Part shown: piece by piece, positions 11,088 to 20,875 of the stretch
How the letters are laid out: each line of letters opens with the position of its first letter
How positions within the stretch are numbered: position 1 is the first letter of the stretch
NCBI GenBank assembly: GCA_029255645.1
Contig: JANLJE010000012.1
Coordinates: 27,338-91,337, forward strand
DNA: 64,000 bases
Direction: 5' to 3'
Source: Comamonadaceae bacterium
Lineage (GTDB): Bacteria; Pseudomonadota; Gammaproteobacteria; Burkholderiales; Rhodocyclaceae
The notes under the pieces: generated by a model
Seen by the model: only the letters and a program-made list of their open reading frames with translations
What the model was told of the DNA's origin: nothing
The model's database searches: none
Made by a program: the position numbers and the translations under genes

Positions 11088-12206
11088 TTACCTCCTGCCG
11101 GCCTGGTGGCGACGGAAATCTTCCATGAACTCCACCAGCCGCTGCACCGCCGCGAGGCTAAGGCCATTGTAGAGCGAGGCGCGTAAGCCGCCGATGCTGC
11201 GATGCCCTTGCAGGCCGGATAGGCCCGCCGCCTTGGCCGCGGCGAGAAAGCGGGCCTCGAGAGCGGGGCTGGGCAGGCGAAAGGCGACGTTCATCCAGGA
11301 GCGATCGGGGACGGCGGCGTGGCCGCGGTAAAAGCCCTCGCTACCGTCCAGGCAGGCATAGAGCCGTTCGGCCTTCTGCCGGTTGATCGCCTCCATTTGC
11401 GCCAGGCCGCCGATCTCCCGCAGCAGCCAGCGGGTGACCAGCAACACGACATAGATGGCAAATACCGGCGGCGTGTTGTAGATCGAGCGCGCGGCGATCT
11501 GGGCGCGGTAATCGAGAAAGCCGGGCAGGTCGTCCGGCGCATCCCGCAGCAGATCCTCGCGCAGCACCACCACCGTGACCCCGGCCGGGCCGAGGTTTTT
11601 CTGGGCGTGGGCGTAGATCATGGCAAAGCGGCCGTAATCGCCGCTTCGGGAAAGAAAGTCGGAGGACATGTCGCAGATGCGCGGCACCTCATCGCGGCCC
11701 GGCACGCGGTGAAACTGCAGGCCCTCCACGGTTTCGTTGGAAACATAGTGGAAATAGGGCGCATCGTTGGCAAATTGCAGTTCTTCATCGCGCGGCAGGC
11801 GGCAAAAACCCTCGCGCTCGCCGCTCCAGACCACCCGCACCGGCCCCTGGCGCCGGGCTTCCGGCAGGGCCTTGCCGCTCCAGTAGCCGGTGAGGAGGTA
11901 ATCGGCCGGCGTCGGGCTGCCGGCAAGGAGGCTCATCGGCAACATCGAAAACTGCTGGGTGGCGCCGCCTTGCAAAAACAGCACCTGGTAATCGTCAGGC
12001 AGACCCAGCAGGGTGCGGATGTTGGCCTGCAGCTCGGCGATGACGCCGGCGAACCAGTCCGAGCGATGACTGATGCCGAGAATGGAAAGCCCCACCCCGG
12101 GCACGGCCTCGATGGCTTCCTTGACTTCGGCCAGAACCGCCTCGGGCAGGGCGCCGGGGCCGCCGGAGAAATTGAGCTGATTGGCCGTCAGGGCCGCGCT
12201 GGGCAT
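11088..12206 (-). CDS. serC: phosphoserine aminotransferase
   Basis: NQLNFSGGPGALPEAVL, MYAHAQKNLGPAGVTVV-like IYAHAQKNLGPAGVTVVVLRED, GLQGHRSIGGLRASLYN. Confidence 0.95.
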   Translation of the reverse strand: MPSAALTANQLNFSGGPGALPEAVLAEVKEAIEAVPGVGLSILGISHRSDWFAGVIAELQANIRTLLGLPDDYQVLFLQGGATQQFSMLPMSLLAGSPTPADYLLTGYWSGKALPEARRQGPVRVVWSGEREGFCRLPRDEELQFANDAPYFHYVSNETVEGLQFHRVPGRDEVPRICDMSSDFLSRSGDYGRFAMIYAHAQKNLGPAGVTVVVLREDLLRDAPDDLPGFLDYRAQIAARSIYNTPPVFAIYVVLLVTRWLLREIGGLAQMEAINRQKAERLYACLDGSEGFYRGHAAVPDRSWMNVAFRLPSPALEARFLAAAKAAGLSGLQGHRSIGGLRASLYNGLSLAAVQRLVEFMEDFRRHQAGRR

Positions 12207-12220
12207 GTGCCGTCCCGGTT

Positions 12221-13540
12221 TCAGGAAATCGCGCCCGGCAGGCGCCGGCCGCTTGTCAGGGTATCGAGAAAGTCTTCGAACGCCGTGCGGATCTGCCGCA
12301 TCGGTTCCACCTTGTAGGGAAACAGCGCCACCGGGTCCATGGCGTGCACCACCATGATGTGGTCGATCTCGAAAATCAGCAGCTCGCCGCTTTGGGTTTC
12401 GGCGCAGTCGATGCAGACGTAATCGAGGCCGATGCGTTCATGAATGGCGGCGAGGGCGCCTTGGTGCCGGGCGGCAAAGGTGGGAAAGGCGGCCATGAAG
12501 CGGGCTTCTTCCTCGCGTTTGGCCGCGTCCTCGTACATCCCGGCATTGAGGTAATGGATCATCCAGTGCGCGGAAATGCCAAGGTGGCAGACAAAGGGCC
12601 GGCCCTGGATCAGGACGAGGCGGATCTTGCGAAAAAGGCCATCCGCGCCGCGATAATCGACGAAGCGGGAGAGAAAAAACTCATCTTCCTGCACCCCTTC
12701 GAGGTAGGGGAGGATCGCCTCCGGCGCGTCGATGCGCGCCAGGTCGCGCCCGGCCTGGGAGCTTTGCGGCCGCACGATGATGGGGTAGGCGCAGTCGGCA
12801 AAGCGCGCCGCAAGCGGGGTCTTGCCTTCGGCCAAATCCTGCAGCTGCGACCGGGTGAGCGCATGGGTGAGCGGCATCTGTAAGCCGTTAATGCCTTGCA
12901 GGCAGCGGCTGGCGCGCTCGCGCTCGGTGTTGGGGATGTGGCGGGGGCGGTTGATCACCGGCCAGGGCCAGTCGTTGAGCCGGGTTTCCAGCTCGGCGAG
13001 GATGGGCCGATTGGCGGGCTTCTCGCTCATCGCCACGAACACGGCGTCATGAACGGGCAGGGGGTCGGGCAGGGGGGCGCCCGGCTCGGCGTAATAAAGG
13101 AGGAGATCCACCGCGCCGTTTTCGAGCAGGCAGTCGAGCGGCGTGTTGTCGGCAAGATCGCCCGCGGCCATCAGCAGCAAGAGGCGAAAGCGCGCCGGCT
13201 GTTGTACGGCGTCGATCCGATACAGCCTTTGCTGCGCCAGGGCCTGGGCCTGGATCGCCAGCCCCATGTCGCGCTGGCCGAGCGCGAAAAAGGCGGTGGA
13301 GAGGTCGAGCCAGAGGCCGGGGTTCTCCTCGCCGTTTTGCGCCCGCTGCAACAATTCCCCGGCCAGCTGGCGCAGATCCTCGCCGGCGATGCTCTTGCGC
13401 AAAAACGGCGCCAGGCCAAGGCAGGGGGAGGCCGCGGCGCGGCAGTCGCTGGCGGGCGTCCCGTCAGGCGCAGGGTTGGAAGAGGCGGAGAAAGAGGCGG
13501 AGAAAAAAGCGGCGTGACTCATCGGCGGTACGAAATCCAT
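12221..13540 (-). CDS. TPR-like N-terminus plus ATP-grasp-like C-terminal protein, function unknown
   Basis: N-terminal helical repeat-like region; C-terminal NRPRHIPNTERERA...PIIVRPQSSQAGRDLARID...LDYVCIDCAETQSGELLIFEIDH resembles ATP-grasp ligases. Confidence 0.65.
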   Translation of the reverse strand: MDFVPPMSHAAFFSASFSASSNPAPDGTPASDCRAAASPCLGLAPFLRKSIAGEDLRQLAGELLQRAQNGEENPGLWLDLSTAFFALGQRDMGLAIQAQALAQQRLYRIDAVQQPARFRLLLLMAAGDLADNTPLDCLLENGAVDLLLYYAEPGAPLPDPLPVHDAVFVAMSEKPANRPILAELETRLNDWPWPVINRPRHIPNTERERASRCLQGINGLQMPLTHALTRSQLQDLAEGKTPLAARFADCAYPIIVRPQSSQAGRDLARIDAPEAILPYLEGVQEDEFFLSRFVDYRGADGLFRKIRLVLIQGRPFVCHLGISAHWMIHYLNAGMYEDAAKREEEARFMAAFPTFAARHQGALAAIHERIGLDYVCIDCAETQSGELLIFEIDHIMVVHAMDPVALFPYKVEPMRQIRTAFEDFLDTLTSGRRLPGAIS

Positions 13541-13682
13541 GGGATGGAAGGCTGCGCTTTGGCGTCGGCGCGAAAAACCGGGCCGGGCCGCAAGGGGGAG
13601 CAGAAGCCCCGGTTTTATAACAGAGCCGCGCCCGAAGCGCTATAGCATCGAGGCCGCGCCAGCGAGGCTTGCCGAGGGCCGG

Positions 13683-13779
13683 CCAGGGTTCAGCCAGGGT
13701 TCAGCCAGGGTTCAGCCAGGGTTCAGCCAGGGTTCAGCCAGGGTCCAGCCAGGGTTCAGCCAGGGTCCAGCCAGGCCAG
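13683..13779. repeat. about 8 copies of an 11 bp tandem repeat CCAGGGTTCAG (two copies with T to C), plus a partial copy
   Basis: Direct reading; units at 13683, 13694, 13705, 13716, 13727, 13738, 13749, 13760. Confidence 0.97.
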
Positions 13780-13819
13780 AGGCAACACCCCGCCCGTAGC
13801 CAGTCCGCAGCCGTCCGGA

Positions 13820-14548
13820 CTAAGGGGCCGGCCAGATGCCCAGGTCCGCCAATTGCTGCGTCGCCAGCGCCGCCCAGCCGCGATTGGCCGCCGGACTCGC
13901 CGGGCTGGGGTGCAGGATGCGCCCGCAGCGCAGCGGCAGCCCCGCCAGGGCGAATCTCGCGCGCTGTTCCGCCCAGGCCCCGACGCCGATCACCCAGTCC
14001 GGCTGCAGCGCCTCGGCCATCGCCCTGAGATGGGCATCGCAGGCGGCGAGCAAAGGTTTGGCCTCCTCTGCTGGCAGCTTGTCCGGCGTCAGGTTGCGGC
14101 CTGCGGCAAAGAACAGGAGCGGGCAGTAATTGGCGACGAAGTGCTCGGCAAAAAACGCTTCCGGCGCCTCGAAACGCGCCCGGAACAGGCCCCATAGACG
14201 CTCGCCGCTCACTTCCCGGCGCCGGCAGGCAAAGCCTTCCACCGGCCGTTTGGGATGTTCCCGCGCCGGCTTGCCCACCGGCCCCGTCAGCCCCAGCCAG
14301 TCTTGCACCGCGCTGATCTCGCCAAAGGGCACCCCGGTCTGGGCCATGCCGAAAGGGCCGGGATTCATGCCCAGGAACAGCACCCGCCTGGTGCCGCACC
14401 CGTAACGCTCGAGATAGCGGCGGTGCACCTCCCAGGCGTAGTCGAGGGGGTTATAGACGTGGCTGACCGGGGCGGAAAAAGGAAGGGCATCGACTTCGTC
14501 CGACAACTTGCGGGCGGCGTCGATGAGGCGGGCGGCAGTGGATGACAT
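13820..14548 (-). CDS. SMUG1-like uracil-DNA glycosylase family protein
   Basis: FLGMNPGPFGMAQTGVPFGEISAVQDWLGL and ILHPSPASPAANRGW are SMUG1-type motifs. Confidence 0.88.
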   Translation of the reverse strand: MSSTAARLIDAARKLSDEVDALPFSAPVSHVYNPLDYAWEVHRRYLERYGCGTRRVLFLGMNPGPFGMAQTGVPFGEISAVQDWLGLTGPVGKPAREHPKRPVEGFACRRREVSGERLWGLFRARFEAPEAFFAEHFVANYCPLLFFAAGRNLTPDKLPAEEAKPLLAACDAHLRAMAEALQPDWVIGVGAWAEQRARFALAGLPLRCGRILHPSPASPAANRGWAALATQQLADLGIWPAP

Positions 14549-14617
14549 GGGGAAGCAGTGGCTTGAAGAAGGGGGCGATGATCCCGGATCGGCCCCTTGC
14601 GGATCCGGTGCCGGAGT

Positions 14618-14655
14618 TTGGGTTAGCTGGGCAAAGTTGGGTTAGCTGGGCAAAG
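14618..14655. repeat. 2 x 19 bp tandem duplication spanning the stop codon of the SNF2 gene
   Basis: TTGGGTTAGCTGGGCAAAG twice in perfect tandem; the minus-strand stop TAA (14642-14644) is inside one copy. Confidence 0.95.
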
Positions 14656-17600
14656 GCTCGAACAGGGCGGCCAGGTCGGCCTCGCCGAATTTGATGTCGG
14701 TCTGGTGCTGTTCCGAAAGCATGCCTGCTGCCAGTTCCGCCTTTTTTGCCTGCAGGGCGAGAATTTTTTCCTCGATGCTGCCCGCCGCAATCAGCTTGTA
14801 GACGAATACCGGCTTGTCCTGGCCCAGGCGGTGGGCCCGGTCCGTGGCCTGATTTTCGACGGCGGGATTCCACCATGGATCGTAGTGGATCACGGTATCG
14901 GCCGCCGTCAGGTTGAGGCCCACGCCGCCGGCCTTGAGGCTGATCAGGAAGATCGGCGCGGCGCCGGCCTGGAAGGCCTTGATCGGGGTTTCCCGGTCCT
15001 GGGTTTCGCCGGTCAGGCGCACAAAGCCGAGTTTGGCGGCCTCCAGTTCGGCCTGGATCAGATCAAGCATGGAGGTGAATTGGGAGAACACCAGAATGCG
15101 CCGGCCCTCGTCCACCAGCTCCGGCAGCATGTCGATCAGCAGGTCGAGCTTGGCCCGCTCCTTGACCTTCCTGGCCACAGCCGATTTCACCAGGCGCGGA
15201 TCGCAGCACACCTGGCGCAGCTTCAGCAAGGCATCGAGGATGACGATCTGGCTGCGCCGAAAGCCCCGGCTGGCGATTTCGGAGCGCACCTTCTCGTCCA
15301 TGGCGGCGCGCACGGTTTCATACAGGTCGCGCTGCCCCCCGCTCAGTTCCACGGTGCGGATGATGATGGTCTTGGGCGGCAGTTCGGTGGCGACATCGTC
15401 TTTCCTGCGGCGCAGGATGAAGGGTCTGAGGCGGCGGGCCAGCAGGTCGCGGCGCATCATGTCGCCCTGCTTTTCGATGGGGTTGCGCCACAGGCGGGTG
15501 AAGCTCTTGCTGTCGCCCAGGAAGCCGGGCAGCAGGAAGTCGAACTGGGCCCAGAGCTCGCCCAGGTGGTTTTCCAGGGGGGTGCCGGTCAGGCAGAGCC
15601 GGTGCCGGGCCTTGATCTGGCGCACCACGCCGGCGCTCTTGCTGCGGGAATTCTTCACGGTCTGGGCTTCGTCCAGAATCAGCAGGTGGTATTCATGCTG
15701 CTGCAGGGTTTCGGCATCGCGCCACAACAGCGGATAGGTGGTGAGCACCACGTCGTATCCGGGAATCTGGTCAAAGAACTGTTTGCGCTCCAGGCCGTGC
15801 AGGCTCAGCACCTTCAAGTCCGGGGCAAAGCGGCTGGCTTCGTTTTTCCAGTTGAAGATCAGCGAGGTGGGCAGCACCACGAGGGAAGGACGATCCATGC
15901 GGCCCGACTCTTTTTCGAGCAACAGGTGGGCCAGGGCCTGGGCGGTTTTGCCCAGGCCCATGTCGTCGGCCAGGATGCCGGCCAGACCGTGTTCGCGCAG
16001 ATACTGCAGCCAGGCCAGGCCGGCGCGTTGATAGTCGCGCAGTTCCAGCTTGAAGCCCACGGGGGGCTCGATATCCTGCACCCCCATGCTGGCTTTGAGG
16101 CGCTCGGCCATGGCGTGTACCGCCTCGGCGCCCCGGAACTGCCAGCGGCTGCGGTCCTGCAATTCTTCCAGGCGCGGCGCGTCGAGGCGGGAGAGGCGCA
16201 GCGGGCCTTCCTTGTAGCCGTCGAACAGGTCGATCAAAAGCCGGGCCAGGGGCTTCAGCCGCTCGGCGGGGACCCGGATGCGGCGTTCGTCCTCGGTTTG
16301 CAGTTCAATGGATTCGTCCGGAGAGATGTCGGCCAGGGAAATGGCGTCGAGCCAGCGGGCGTCGCGGCGGAACAGGTCCGCCAGCAGGGGCGCCAGGGGC
16401 AGGCGCTGGCCTTCGACCACGACGCCCATATCCAGGTCCAGCCAGCCGCCGCTGCCTTCGTTGATGTCCGCCTCCCAGGCGTCCACTTCCAGATAATGAT
16501 GGCGGAAGGTCTGGGCATGGCTGACCCGCCAGCCCGCCTGCTCCAGGGCTTCGGTGCCCTGCTCCATGAAGGCCGGCCAGTCCGCCTCGGCAGCCAGGCC
16601 ATAGAGCTTGGCCGGACGCTTGCCGAAGCAGTACAGGGCCTGGCTGGGCACCGGCTCCAGCCCGACCTTGGCAAGTTGCTGCAGCAATTTCGCCTCGGCC
16701 TCGGGCTGGCGCTTCAGGCGCAGCATCTCGCCGCCGGGCAAGGTCACGTATTCCCGGGGGTCGTCGAAAGCCAGACGCACTTCGCCATAGCACAGGCTGG
16801 CCTCGGCGTAGTCGAAGGCATGGGCATTGAAGTTGTTGTCATAGCCGCGCCAGGCCCGGATGCCGTGCACCTCCAGGGTATCGAGGCGCAACTCGCCCCG
16901 GGGCGGTTCGTCCACCAGGCGGCAACGGGCCGCCAGATCATGGGCCGGAACCGGCACGCCAGGCGCCACTTCGGCCAGGGCATCGGCCACCAGGGCGGCC
17001 TCCCTGGGCGACAGGGGCGGCAAGGTCAGGAGTTTCTGGGCGAGGTCGGGCGAGAGTTCCAGCAACAGGGGGCCGGCCCAGCCTTCTTCCATGTCCAGAT
17101 ACCAGGGCGGGACGGTGGGAATGATCAAGGTGGCTTCCGGCTGGGCCAGGAGCCGGGGCTGTTGCAGGCCCATGCCCTCGGCCTGCCAGATGATCTGGCC
17201 GGGCCGGGCCGGGCCCTCGGCCAGGGTGATGGGCGGCTGACCGGCAATCGAGCGGCCTGAACTCAGCAGTTTGTGCAATGCTTCGGCCCCCTTCTGGGGC
17301 GTCAGGGCAAAGCCATCCTGGAAGAAATAGGGATTCCGCCCGGCCCAGAGCAGGCGCAGGATGGGCAGATCGTCGTCTTCCACGAACTGGGGCGGCTGTA
17401 CCAGCGCCTTCTCGGTGAGGGTCCAGGGCTTGGCGGTATCGGGACGCAGGCCCTTCATGGGCCGGACCCGGACCTCGCCGGAGTGCCAGTTGAAGTGATA
17501 GAACAGCCGCGCCTTGCTCGCTGTTGCGGACCGGCCCCGGCTCTTCTTTTCCACCGCCTGGCTCAGATGGCGCAGATCGGTGATCCAGGACAGCACCCCG

Positions 17601-17914
17601 GGGGAAACCCGGTCGGGATCGTCCCGTTCCTGCAGGGCATGCAGCAGCACCGCCGCCGCATGTTTGCACTGATGCCGTACCGGGCAGGTGCAGCCGGATA
17701 TGATGCCGTGCTCCGGCTTGTCGCCGAGAAAATGGATCAGCACCAGATAAGGCTGGGCGGCGGAGCCCTGCACCTGGCCCACGATGCGCTGGGCCTTCAC
17801 ATCCAGCCCCTCCACCGCATCCACATAGGCTTCGGCTTTTTTCAGTGTGTGCTCGCCCAGCCACTGCTCGACATGGGCGCGTGTGAAACTTTCGGAGGCG
17901 GGTATCTTGCTCAT
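14642..17914 (-). CDS. SNF2-family DEAD/DEAH helicase with SWIM-type zinc finger
   Basis: GILADDMGLGKTAQALAHLL, LILDEAQTVKN, LTGTPLENHLGELW, DPWWNPAVENQATDRAHRLGQ; N-terminal CTCPVRHQCKHAAAVL SWIM motif. Confidence 0.95.
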   Translation of the reverse strand: MSKIPASESFTRAHVEQWLGEHTLKKAEAYVDAVEGLDVKAQRIVGQVQGSAAQPYLVLIHFLGDKPEHGIISGCTCPVRHQCKHAAAVLLHALQERDDPDRVSPGVLSWITDLRHLSQAVEKKSRGRSATASKARLFYHFNWHSGEVRVRPMKGLRPDTAKPWTLTEKALVQPPQFVEDDDLPILRLLWAGRNPYFFQDGFALTPQKGAEALHKLLSSGRSIAGQPPITLAEGPARPGQIIWQAEGMGLQQPRLLAQPEATLIIPTVPPWYLDMEEGWAGPLLLELSPDLAQKLLTLPPLSPREAALVADALAEVAPGVPVPAHDLAARCRLVDEPPRGELRLDTLEVHGIRAWRGYDNNFNAHAFDYAEASLCYGEVRLAFDDPREYVTLPGGEMLRLKRQPEAEAKLLQQLAKVGLEPVPSQALYCFGKRPAKLYGLAAEADWPAFMEQGTEALEQAGWRVSHAQTFRHHYLEVDAWEADINEGSGGWLDLDMGVVVEGQRLPLAPLLADLFRRDARWLDAISLADISPDESIELQTEDERRIRVPAERLKPLARLLIDLFDGYKEGPLRLSRLDAPRLEELQDRSRWQFRGAEAVHAMAERLKASMGVQDIEPPVGFKLELRDYQRAGLAWLQYLREHGLAGILADDMGLGKTAQALAHLLLEKESGRMDRPSLVVLPTSLIFNWKNEASRFAPDLKVLSLHGLERKQFFDQIPGYDVVLTTYPLLWRDAETLQQHEYHLLILDEAQTVKNSRSKSAGVVRQIKARHRLCLTGTPLENHLGELWAQFDFLLPGFLGDSKSFTRLWRNPIEKQGDMMRRDLLARRLRPFILRRRKDDVATELPPKTIIIRTVELSGGQRDLYETVRAAMDEKVRSEIASRGFRRSQIVILDALLKLRQVCCDPRLVKSAVARKVKERAKLDLLIDMLPELVDEGRRILVFSQFTSMLDLIQAELEAAKLGFVRLTGETQDRETPIKAFQAGAAPIFLISLKAGGVGLNLTAADTVIHYDPWWNPAVENQATDRAHRLGQDKPVFVYKLIAAGSIEEKILALQAKKAELAAGMLSEQHQTDIKFGEADLAALFEPLPS

Positions 17915-17935
17915 GACAACCTGGACAATGAAAAC

Positions 17936-19447
17936 CTAGACAAACTGGGCGGCCCCGATGATGGCCAGGAGCAGGGCGATCACCAGCAGCCAGCGGTTTT
18001 GCTGATCCTGGGCGGCGATCAGACGTTCGAGCTGGGGCGCCAGATCGGCGCGGGGCGGCCGGGCCAGGGCCTGGTACACGAGGCGCGGCAGCTGCGGCAG
18101 GCTACGCGCCCACTGGGGCGCCTCCTGTCGCACGCCCTTCAAGGCGCCGCGCCAGCCGATCTGTTCGCTCATCCAGCGTTCCAGAAAAGGCTTGGCGGTT
18201 TTCCACAGATCCAGGTCCGGGTTCAGCTGCCGGCCCAGGCCCTCGATGTTGAGCAAGGTCTTTTGCAGCATCACCAGCTGCGGCTGGATTTCCACATTGA
18301 AACGGCGGCTGGTCTGGAACAGGCGCAACAGGATTTTGCCGAAGGAAATATCCTTCAGGGGACGGTCGAAGATGGGTTCGCAGACGGCGCGGATGGCGGC
18401 CTCGAATTCATCCACCCGGGTGTTCTCCGGAGCCCAGCCCGATTCGATATGAACCTCCGCCACCCGCTTGTAGTCGCGGCGGAAGAAGGCGATGAAATTC
18501 TGCGCCAGGTAGTTCTTGTCGGAATCGGTGAGGGTGCCGACGATGCCGAAATCGAGGGCGATGTAGCGCCCGTCCGCATGGACGAAGATGTTGCCAGGGT
18601 GCATGTCGGCGTGGAAGAAACCGTCCCGTAACACCTGGGTGAAGAAAATTTCCACCCCGGCCATGGACAGCTGCTCCAGATCGATGCCCTGGGCGCGCAA
18701 CTCCTCGATCCGGGAAATGGGCGTGCCGTGCATGCGTTCCATCACCATCACCGTGGGGCCGCACCAGTCCCAGAACACTTCCGGGACCATCAACAGGGGC
18801 GAGCCCTCGAAATTGCGGCGCAGCTGCGAACAGTTGGCGGCCTCGCGCATCAGGTCGAGCTCGTCGCGCAGGTATTTGGCGAATTCCGCCACCACCTCCC
18901 GGGGCTTCAAGCGCTTGCCGTCGGCCCAGATTTTTTCCAGCAGCATCGCCGCCGCGTCCATCAGGGCCAGATCATGCTCGATGACGCCGTGCATGTTGGG
19001 GCGCAGGATCTTCACCGCCACCTCCTTGCCATCGGGCAGGCGGGCGAAATGGACCTGGGCGATCGAGGCCGAGGCCACCGGCACCGGGTCGAATTCGGTA
19101 AACACCTCGGAGGCGGGTTTGCCGTAGGCCTTTTCGATCTCTTTCAAGGCCAGTGCGGAGGAAAAGGGTGGCACCTGGTCCTGCAGCCGGGCCAGCTCGT
19201 CGGCGATGTCCTGGGGCAGCAGGTCGCGCCGGGTAGAGAGCATCTGGCCGAACTTGACGAAGATGGGCCCCAGATTTTCCAGGGCCTGGCGCAGGCGCAC
19301 GCCCCTGGGGAGGGCAAGATCGCGCCAGAACTGCAGGGCGTTGGCGAGCCGCGCCAGCCGCCCGGAGGGCTCTAGTTCGAGCACCATCGAATCCAGCCCG
19401 TATTGGCTGGCGACGGCGAGAATCTTGATGAGACGGAAAAGGCGCAT
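17936..19447 (-). CDS. ubiB: ubiquinone biosynthesis regulatory protein kinase UbiB (ABC1/AarF family)
   Basis: [59 protein letters not shown], two C-terminal-type hydrophobic segments. Confidence 0.93.
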   Translation of the reverse strand: MRLFRLIKILAVASQYGLDSMVLELEPSGRLARLANALQFWRDLALPRGVRLRQALENLGPIFVKFGQMLSTRRDLLPQDIADELARLQDQVPPFSSALALKEIEKAYGKPASEVFTEFDPVPVASASIAQVHFARLPDGKEVAVKILRPNMHGVIEHDLALMDAAAMLLEKIWADGKRLKPREVVAEFAKYLRDELDLMREAANCSQLRRNFEGSPLLMVPEVFWDWCGPTVMVMERMHGTPISRIEELRAQGIDLEQLSMAGVEIFFTQVLRDGFFHADMHPGNIFVHADGRYIALDFGIVGTLTDSDKNYLAQNFIAFFRRDYKRVAEVHIESGWAPENTRVDEFEAAIRAVCEPIFDRPLKDISFGKILLRLFQTSRRFNVEIQPQLVMLQKTLLNIEGLGRQLNPDLDLWKTAKPFLERWMSEQIGWRGALKGVRQEAPQWARSLPQLPRLVYQALARPPRADLAPQLERLIAAQDQQNRWLLVIALLLAIIGAAQFV

Positions 19448-19581
19448 GGCAGGGCTAAAAAATCAAGCGGTCAAGTTTAGCCTGAAAAGTGAGGCAAGTC
19501 GCGGATTTCAGGGACAGGATTGCCTGGCGAGACCCGAACCCCCCACCCCGCGCCCTTGGCCCCTTGGCTCCAGTGACCCGC

Positions 19582-19611
19582 AAAAAAAAGCCTGGCGGAT
19601 GAGCGCCAGGC
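19582..19611 (-). terminator. intrinsic terminator downstream of the zinc-dependent dehydrogenase gene
   Basis: Minus strand: GCCTGGCG-CTCATC-CGCCAGGC followed by eight T. Confidence 0.85.
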
Positions 19612-19632
19612 GGGTGCGAAACGAAGGGTGGC

Positions 19633-20736
19633 TCAGGGCTTGATGGCGATCTTCAGGACGCCGTCGCGCTGATGGGCAAACAGATCATAGGCAGCCACGA
19701 TGTCATCGAGAGCGTACTTGTGGGTCACCAGCACGCCCAGGTCGAGCCGCTCCGCTGCCAGCACATTCATCAAGCGGCGCATGCGCTCCTTGCCGCCCGG
19801 GCAGAGCGCGGTATTGATGCGGTAATCCCCCAGGCCGGCGGCAAAGGCGCCCAGGGGAATGCTCAGGTCGCTCGAATACACCCCGAGGCTGGACAGGGTG
19901 CCGCCCGGCTTCAGGACCTTCAGGGCGGATTCAAACGTGGATTGCGTCCCCAGGGCTTCGATGGAGGAATCGGCGCCGCGCCCGCCGGTCAGCTTCATGA
20001 CTTCATCGACCACGTCGCAGTTGCGGAAATTGAGGGTCACGTCGGCGCCCAGCACCTTGGCGATGCCGAGGCGATGGTCGTTGCCATCGACGGCGATGAT
20101 CGTGGTCGCCCCCAGCAGCCGGGCGCCGGCGGTGGCGCACAGCCCGATCGGGCCCTGGGCGAACACCACCACGGTATCGCCGAGTTTGATGTTGGCATTT
20201 TCGGCGCCCTTGAAGCCGGTGGACATGATGTCCGGACACATCAGCACCTGCTCGTCGGTGAGGCCGTCGGGGATCGGCGCCAGGTTGCCCTGGGCATCGG
20301 GCACCAGCACGTATTCCGCCTGGGTGCCGTCGATCATGTTGCCGAAACGCCAGCCGGCGGTGGCCTTGTAGCCGTGACAGCCGCACTTGCCGGATTCGAT
20401 CAGATAGCTGCCATCCTGGGAAGGAACACCGTCCTGGGCGGCATAGGAATTGAAGTTGGGGCAGATCGCCCCGGCCAACACCCGCTGGCCTTCGTGGTAA
20501 CCGCGCACGGCGCTGCCCAGCTTCTCGATCACCCCGACCGGCTCGTGCCCCACGGTAAGGCCCTTGGCCACCGGATATTCGCCCTTGAGAATGTGGATAT
20601 CGGTGCCGCAGATGGTCGTGGTCGTGATGCGGACCAGGGCCTCGTTGGGGCCGACATCGGGAATCGGCTTCTCGGCCAGTTCGATGCGTCCGGGTGCGAC
20701 AAAAACTGCGGCTCTCATCATGCTTGCCATGGTCAT
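19633..20736 (-). CDS. zinc-dependent alcohol dehydrogenase family protein
   Basis: CGTDIHILKGEYPVAKGLTVGHEPVGVIEKLGSAVRGYHEGQRVL; GPIGLCATAGARLLGATTIIAVD. Start placed at MTMASMMRAAVF. Confidence 0.9.
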   Translation of the reverse strand: MTMASMMRAAVFVAPGRIELAEKPIPDVGPNEALVRITTTTICGTDIHILKGEYPVAKGLTVGHEPVGVIEKLGSAVRGYHEGQRVLAGAICPNFNSYAAQDGVPSQDGSYLIESGKCGCHGYKATAGWRFGNMIDGTQAEYVLVPDAQGNLAPIPDGLTDEQVLMCPDIMSTGFKGAENANIKLGDTVVVFAQGPIGLCATAGARLLGATTIIAVDGNDHRLGIAKVLGADVTLNFRNCDVVDEVMKLTGGRGADSSIEALGTQSTFESALKVLKPGGTLSSLGVYSSDLSIPLGAFAAGLGDYRINTALCPGGKERMRRLMNVLAAERLDLGVLVTHKYALDDIVAAYDLFAHQRDGVLKIAIKP

Positions 20737-20875
20737 TCTCCTGTCATTGGGGTGGCTGGGGCATCCAGTGTAGGCGCAAACCACGGCAGCAACAACGCTG
20801 CCTTGCGGCATCGTTGCCAGTGGCAATCCGGTCTGTCTGGGTATAATTCCCCCCTTTGCCTTCGCCAAAAATTCA

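Noticed and set aside
8459-11167. 902 aa minus-strand ORF
   Set aside because: Shadow ORF of the PAS/GAF/GGDEF gene, which has clear domain motifs; the antisense product has none.
13683-13779. Possible CRISPR array
   Set aside because: Units are 11 bp directly abutting with no spacers; a simple tandem repeat. The same applies to 23927-24011 and 63931-64000.
14705-17260. 851 aa plus-strand ORF
   Set aside because: Antisense to the SNF2 helicase gene; arises from high-GC codon bias, low-complexity G/Q/H-rich translation with no family motifs.
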